From contig WAID01000006.1 in assembly GCA_016584495.1 (NCBI GenBank), positions 124,001 to 188,000 of the forward strand: DNA of 64,000 bases, written 5' to 3'. The stretch is from Celoporthe dispersa (lineage: Eukaryota; Ascomycota; Sordariomycetes; Diaporthales; Cryphonectriaceae). Below, piece after piece: positions 59,477 through 64,000 of the stretch. Under the pieces are notes generated by a model, which ran no database searches, was not told the origin of the DNA, and saw nothing but the letters and a program-made list of their open reading frames with translations. A program made the position numbers and the translations under genes. Position 1 is the stretch's first letter. Each line of letters opens with the position of its first letter.

Positions 59477-62274
59477 CTTGAAGAGAAGGCTGTGCTGGTA
59501 TTATTAAGGAGGAGGAAAAAAGAGAGTTTATTAACTGGTCTTGAAGAAGCTCCGGGCTCTTGTTGTGAAAGAAGGGATACTACGGGAGGAGAAGGGTCGA
59601 GATGAGATTACAGCACTGCTGAAGTAGATGGGAGTAGTTGTTGTTGATGATGATGATGGCGAGAATAAAGCTATGACAAGTGAAGGAGGAGGATGCCGGG
59701 TGTCTTATAGAAATTTCGGATGCCATGCCTCTTGCCCAGAGCTTGGCCTCAGCCTGACAGGCCTGGGTATATTCCTCGGCGTCGACATGATCGTGAGCGT
59801 CTGTGTGTGCGTGCGCATTCTTACTCGCCCTCCACCTCCTCCTTCAGAGATCAGGTGAAGCAGTGATCCGACGACGCAGCCGAAGCAGTGAGGATGGGAA
59901 CCTCTCACGACAGGAGAGGGGACGACCCGGGCGCCTAGACTTTAGACTGTGAGAGGATGGGATGGACCTGAAAACCAAGAGAGGAGGCAACAGAGAAGAT
60001 GAAGATAAAAAAGAATTTAAGCATAGGTACAGTTTCAAGGTTGCGATTGGCCAAAACTTGAACGGAAACGATCCAGACAAGAGGCAAAAGAATTAGAGGC
60101 TGGGGGGCGCAGGGAACGAAACGCGTGAGGCTGAGGGTTTGACATTGTAGCATTGTTTCCAGCAAGGAAAGAGGCAGAAGGAGAAACCACCCCTCGGGCA
60201 TAGACGATAGGAGTGAAGCCGACTCGTCCGATATTGCTGGCATTGTTTTGGATCTGTGTCTTGGATCCGGAGTCAGGGAGGGTCGCGCAGGAGGCCAGTG
60301 CAGAGTTGCGATTTGCCAGGACAGTGAAACGAGGTCTGTTTAAGCTTGTTGAGCCGCGCAGGGATCCTCACGATCCCCCGGTGGAGTTTCTCGGTGTTTT
60401 GCCGCCTCGCCTTCCTCGAGCTTGCCCTCTTGTGGTCAGGGCTGCGGGTGGCACAGACGGGATTCTGTCTCTTCTCCCCTCCAGCGAGTGCACACTATCT
60501 CTCTCTCTGGTCACCATGTTCAAACGAACGAGGGGGTCGAGCCGTGGGCAGAGTGGACAGCGTTCCTCCGGAGCCCGCCTCATCGTCATCTGGACTTCAG
60601 GGCAAGCCGCGGTCGCGACGGCTACTCTGGCTCCGAAGAAGGTTGAGCGGGGATGTTGTGCACCTTGAGGCAAGACCAGGTTGTGTAGTCCATGACGGAG
60701 ACTATTCACAGACAAATGAGACGTACAGACGATATGCTGTGCTATCACTGGTATGGCCGGAGCATGAGTGCGGGCGCGGGTGTAGTACGTAAGCCCCTGC
60801 GCACCCTCCTGGGGGGGGGTTCATTTACCCTGCGCAGTCTCGTGCTTGTGTATTCCGGTGTCAGCTCGAACCCAGATGAATCAGCCCGTAGCTGTGCTGC
60901 AGTGCATCCTGCCCAGTCTTCCTCACCCGAGATTGCTCCCTGGACGAGGCCAATGTCCGGGTGAGTGTGCTCTGTTAGGCCGTGTGGAATGAGATGCCCA
61001 GCTGCCGGGCGCCTAGGTTGTGTGGATCATGGCGGGAGGTCATCTATCTTGGCTTCCGCTTCGGTTCTTGGCTTCTGCGTGTGAGGCGGACCCAGGGCAA
61101 GCCAGATCTCCCAGTGCAGGATCCAACTCTTTGTGCACAGGCAGTTTAGAGTTGGTGTTATTTCCAGCGGCTCTCTTCTTCTGCTGTGGTATAAGGCAGA
61201 GAGGCTAAGTGTGCCTACCGTATGAGACGAGACGATGTATGCTTGATTCAGGTTGGCACTGAGAGAACCTGATTTGTAGCCCACTGGAGACGGTGCGACG
61301 GCTTTGGGGCCTGTGCCGTCGTATCTAGTCTCGGGTACGATCTCACCATGCAGTTGAACAAATCTTGGATGGAAAAGGTCTTGGGGTGACGGGGTACAAA
61401 TCCCGGGGGCTGCATTTGCCCTGCCATAATCTCGGTTTCCGGGTTGGTCCTCTGGGGCGGGAGGTGATACGACTTCGTTGCTGTGTTCTCAGAGGTCTCT
61501 CGCCATCGAAATGTCGAGCCGTGATGGGGACAGGAAAAGAAGGTTGTCATAGCTCGTATCTGCTGTTGGGAGAAGGTTTCGGTAGACAGCACTTGCGGCG
61601 TGGGCACACACTAGCCTGCTCCAGGGGGGCTCCTGCTTGATTCGTGTCGAGCAGCAAGAGGGCAGACAGACCGGGGGGCTGTGCTCACCGTTTTGCTGCT
61701 GTCGTGTTATAGTGCTGTGGGTACTGTCAATGGATCCTTCCCTCTGCAGTGGCATGCTCTCAAGCCCCCCGCGGCTTCCCTCTTCTCACTCTTGGAAACT
61801 TTGATATCCACTCACTCACCCACCCAGCCCTTTGTGGGATCCGCAAGCCTGCTTGTACTGTAGCGTCGAGTAAGTAGTAGTGAACCCTCAGATTACAGCC
61901 AAAAAAGAAAGAGAAAAAGAAAGAAAAAAACGGGTAGAGTAACAGGGCAGCAACAAGCAAGCCTTCATGTTCGGGTCGGATGATTCGGTTGTACAGATCT
62001 TCACCAGCTTTCCTGGGGGAGGGGCGCCCCTCTTCCCCTCTTCCCTTCGCCCCTTCCCTGACGACGCCTCCTCCTCCGCCTCGCAGGCAGTGAATTAAGC
62101 AAGTACCGTATTACGTCACTGCATATGTTAAGGTACTTCCTGGCAGCAAACACGGCAGGCGTGGACGAGTGGACGAGGCAAGGGCGTGGACCAACAGCAG
62201 AGGCGAGAAGCAGGAAATCCACCCACACCCGGGCTCCGGCTCAGCTCAGCTCAGCTCAGCCGTTGCTCTGGTTG

Positions 62275-62305
<31 letters not shown>

Positions 62306-62537
62306 CAAGTGCCAACAGAGCACAACACACACCATTCACATCAGGTCTGTCCGGTCCACTCATAAAGAAGGCCCTGTCTCTACCGCCAAGCTGCAGCGGT
62401 CTTCTTGCTCCTCATCCTCCTCCGCCTAAACCGCCTCCTCAGCCCAATTGATCCATCAACTCCATCTCATCCGGGTCAGGTTACAGAAGAGAAGAGAAGA
62501 GGAAGAGAAAGAGAAGAGGGAGACAAGAGCCGCAGCC
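59477..62537. other. Long intergenic region, no gene seen
   Basis: About 3.1 kb of divergent upstream DNA between the Gas1-like (-) and kelch (+) genes. It contains a run of nine or more G near 60810, GCTCA repeats near 62232-62258 and a TGC/TTG triplet repeat near 62270-62305. Frames are short and unconvincing. Confidence 0.5.
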
Positions 62538-64000
62538 ATGGAGACCTTTGGCACTCTGAAGCGTCGGACCACCGACCTGGTCAGCAACATCAGCGTTCCC
62601 AAACCAGCCATGCCAGCCATGCCAGCTATGCCAGCTATGCCAGCCATGCCAGCCATGCCAACCGAGCTCCCAAAAGTGCCCCAGCTCGGCTTCCCCTCGC
62701 TCTCCGGCCTGTCCTCCCACCTGCCCAAGATGCCCGCCTGGGGCTAGTCCCCATCGCAGCAGCAGCAGCAGCAGCAGCCAACCACCCGGGCGACGTGGGA
62801 GCGTATCGACGTTCCCCCGATCCCACGCTCCTCGCACTCCATCAATGTCGTCTCGGGAAGCGCCTACATCTTTGGCGGCGAGGTCGAGCCCCGCCAGCCC
62901 GTCGACAACGACATGCACGTCATCGTGCTCCCCTACAGCTCCGCCGGTGCCGACTGCTATACTGTCAAGGCCAAGGCCGCACCACGCCCCAAGATCCCCA
63001 CCGTCGTCGAGCCTCCTGCTGCCACCTCCTCTTCTGCCGAGGGAGGGGACAAGGAAAAGGAGCTCTCCGACGTGCCCCTCTCCGAAGACCAGACCGAAGC
63101 GGGCCCAGCTACAACCTCTCCCTCTTCCTCCTCCAAGCCCACCACCCGTGTCGGCGACACCTCCTCCCTGGGTGACGTCCCCAGCCCTCGCGTAGGCCAC
63201 GCCACAGCCGTCATCGGCAGCCGCATCTTTCTCTTCGGCGGCCGTGGTGGTGCCGACATGGACACCCCTCTCGAGGAGCAAGGCCGCGTGTGGGTGTTCG
63301 ACACCAAGACGCACCTGTGGGGTCACCTGGACCCGTACATACCGTCCTCTGCCGCCGCCGACGAGCCCTCCTCCTTTGCCGACAAGAGGCAGTTCTTCCC
63401 TGCTGCCCGCAGCTACCACTCCGCCGCGGCGCTCGATCTGCCAAGGGAGTTTGGTGATGCCCAGCAGCCGCAGCTTTACAGTGGTAGTGGGATTGGCCCT
63501 TCTGAGCCGGGCGGGAGGAGGGGGCTGAAGCGGACGAGCACGTGGACGGAGTGGGCACAGGGCGACTCGGAGATGGTCGGCACGCCGCAGCGGCCCATCG
63601 TGGGCAACGTGGCGAGCAACAGCCGCGACGAGGACGAGGACGGCTATGGGACCTTTATCGTGCACGGGGGCTGCCTCGCTGCCGAGAAGGGCGGTCGCGT
63701 CAACGACACGTGGGCCTTTGACGTGCGCTCGCGGGTCTGGCACGAGCTCCCTTCGGCGCCCGGCAGGCCTCGTGGCGGGACGGGTCTCGCCGTCGCGGGT
63801 GGGAAGCTGTGGCGGTTCGGCGGGTTCAATGGCGAGGGCGAGGAGGGTGGCCAGCTGGACTACCTCGAGCTGGGCGTGGATGGCGACCCTCACGGCCGCA
63901 GCGGCGGGCCTGAGATTGTTCTGAGCGCCAGAGGAACAGGCTGGAAGAGCATTTTCCCCAGCCAGGCCCCTCCTGTCACCGCCGACAAACCAGCTGAGGG
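62538..64000 (+). CDS. Kelch-repeat protein, 3' end outside the window
   Basis: Beta-propeller protein, probably a scaffold. It begins METFGTLKRRTTDLVSNI, then six or so Met-Pro-Ala repeats, a Gln run near 62755, then kelch blades: AYIFGGEV, GHATAVIGSRIFLFGGRGG, RVWVFDTKTHLW, ARSYHSAAALDL, FIVHGG, NDTWAFDV and GGTGLAVAGGKLWRFGGFN. A TAG at 62745-62747 lies in frame between the repeats and the Gln run. It is either a nonsense change from a Gln codon or part of a 72-nt in-frame intron (62676-62747, GTGCCC...CTAG), whose donor is weak. Downstream of it the frame is clean to the edge. The gene is not related to the metabolite locus. Confidence 0.83.
62610..62662 (+). repeat. (ATGCCAGCC)n minisatellite coding Met-Pro-Ala
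   Basis: Six near-identical 9-bp units at the 5' end of the kelch gene, with GCC/GCT variation at the third codon. Confidence 0.9.

Noticed and set aside
62481..63893. Long open frame on the minus strand opposite the kelch gene
   Set aside because: It is a GC-rich antisense frame full of Gly/Arg/Leu runs. The plus strand has clear kelch motifs in a continuous frame, so the antisense frame is a shadow.
1..64000. CRISPR arrays, bacterial operons, rRNA genes
   Set aside because: No regularly spaced direct repeats, Shine-Dalgarno-led gene strings or rRNA-like sequence are present; introns show a eukaryotic genome.

Overview
The window is nuclear DNA of a filamentous ascomycete (Pezizomycotina). 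Genes carry short introns (about 50-150 nt) with GT..AG borders and CTGAC/CTAAC-type branch sites. A cut-and-paste transposon copy looks RIP-degraded. The content is typical of a fungal secondary-metabolite locus flanked by ordinary genes. I do not name a species.

Layout. 1-4086 (-): an ABCC-type ABC exporter running off the left edge. 5346-5983 (+): a small calycin-like protein. 6168-8025: a dead Fot1/pogo-like transposon with 44-45 bp inverted ends and a TA target duplication. 8222-12846 (-): a monomodular NRPS (condensation-like remnant, A, T, C). 14928-15822 (+): a multi-pass membrane protein. 17779-18971 (+): an ankyrin-repeat protein. 21407-22291 (+): an FSH/LovG-type serine hydrolase. 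22768-24607 (-): a cytochrome P450. 25211-26407 (-): a LovC-type trans enoyl reductase. 27207-29040 (+): a CYP52-like P450. 30289-31508 (+): a short-chain dehydrogenase. 32027-33997 (+): an MFS transporter. 35855-44394 (+): a highly reducing PKS (KS-AT-DH-MT-inactive ER-KR-ACP). 45046-46103 (-): a TauD/TfdA dioxygenase. 47505-48576 (+): an AYR1-like dehydrogenase. Homoaconitase (51818-54242), a broken gene of unknown function, a single-pass surface protein, a Gas1/Egh16-like secreted protein and a kelch-repeat protein (running off the right edge) follow.

Working model (inference). The PKS, helped in trans by the enoyl reductase, builds a reduced, C-methylated chain. The LovG-like hydrolase or the terminal C domain of the stand-alone NRPS releases it, possibly as an aminoacyl conjugate. 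Two P450s, the dioxygenase and two dehydrogenases tailor it, and the MFS and ABC transporters export it. The ankyrin protein could be a TOXE-like regulator. The set looks like a LovB/LovC/LovG-style polyketide machine combined with a free-standing A-T-C synthetase. The combination is the most interesting feature of the window.

Quality. At least seven single-base frame breaks occur in otherwise well-conserved genes (NRPS twice, CYP52-like P450, MFS, PKS, the 55-kb gene, the Gas1-like gene). Five of the seven lie in runs of three or more identical bases, and they affect cluster and non-cluster genes alike. Sequencing or assembly indels are therefore a simpler explanation than loss of function, but this must be checked in raw reads before any gene is called dead or alive.
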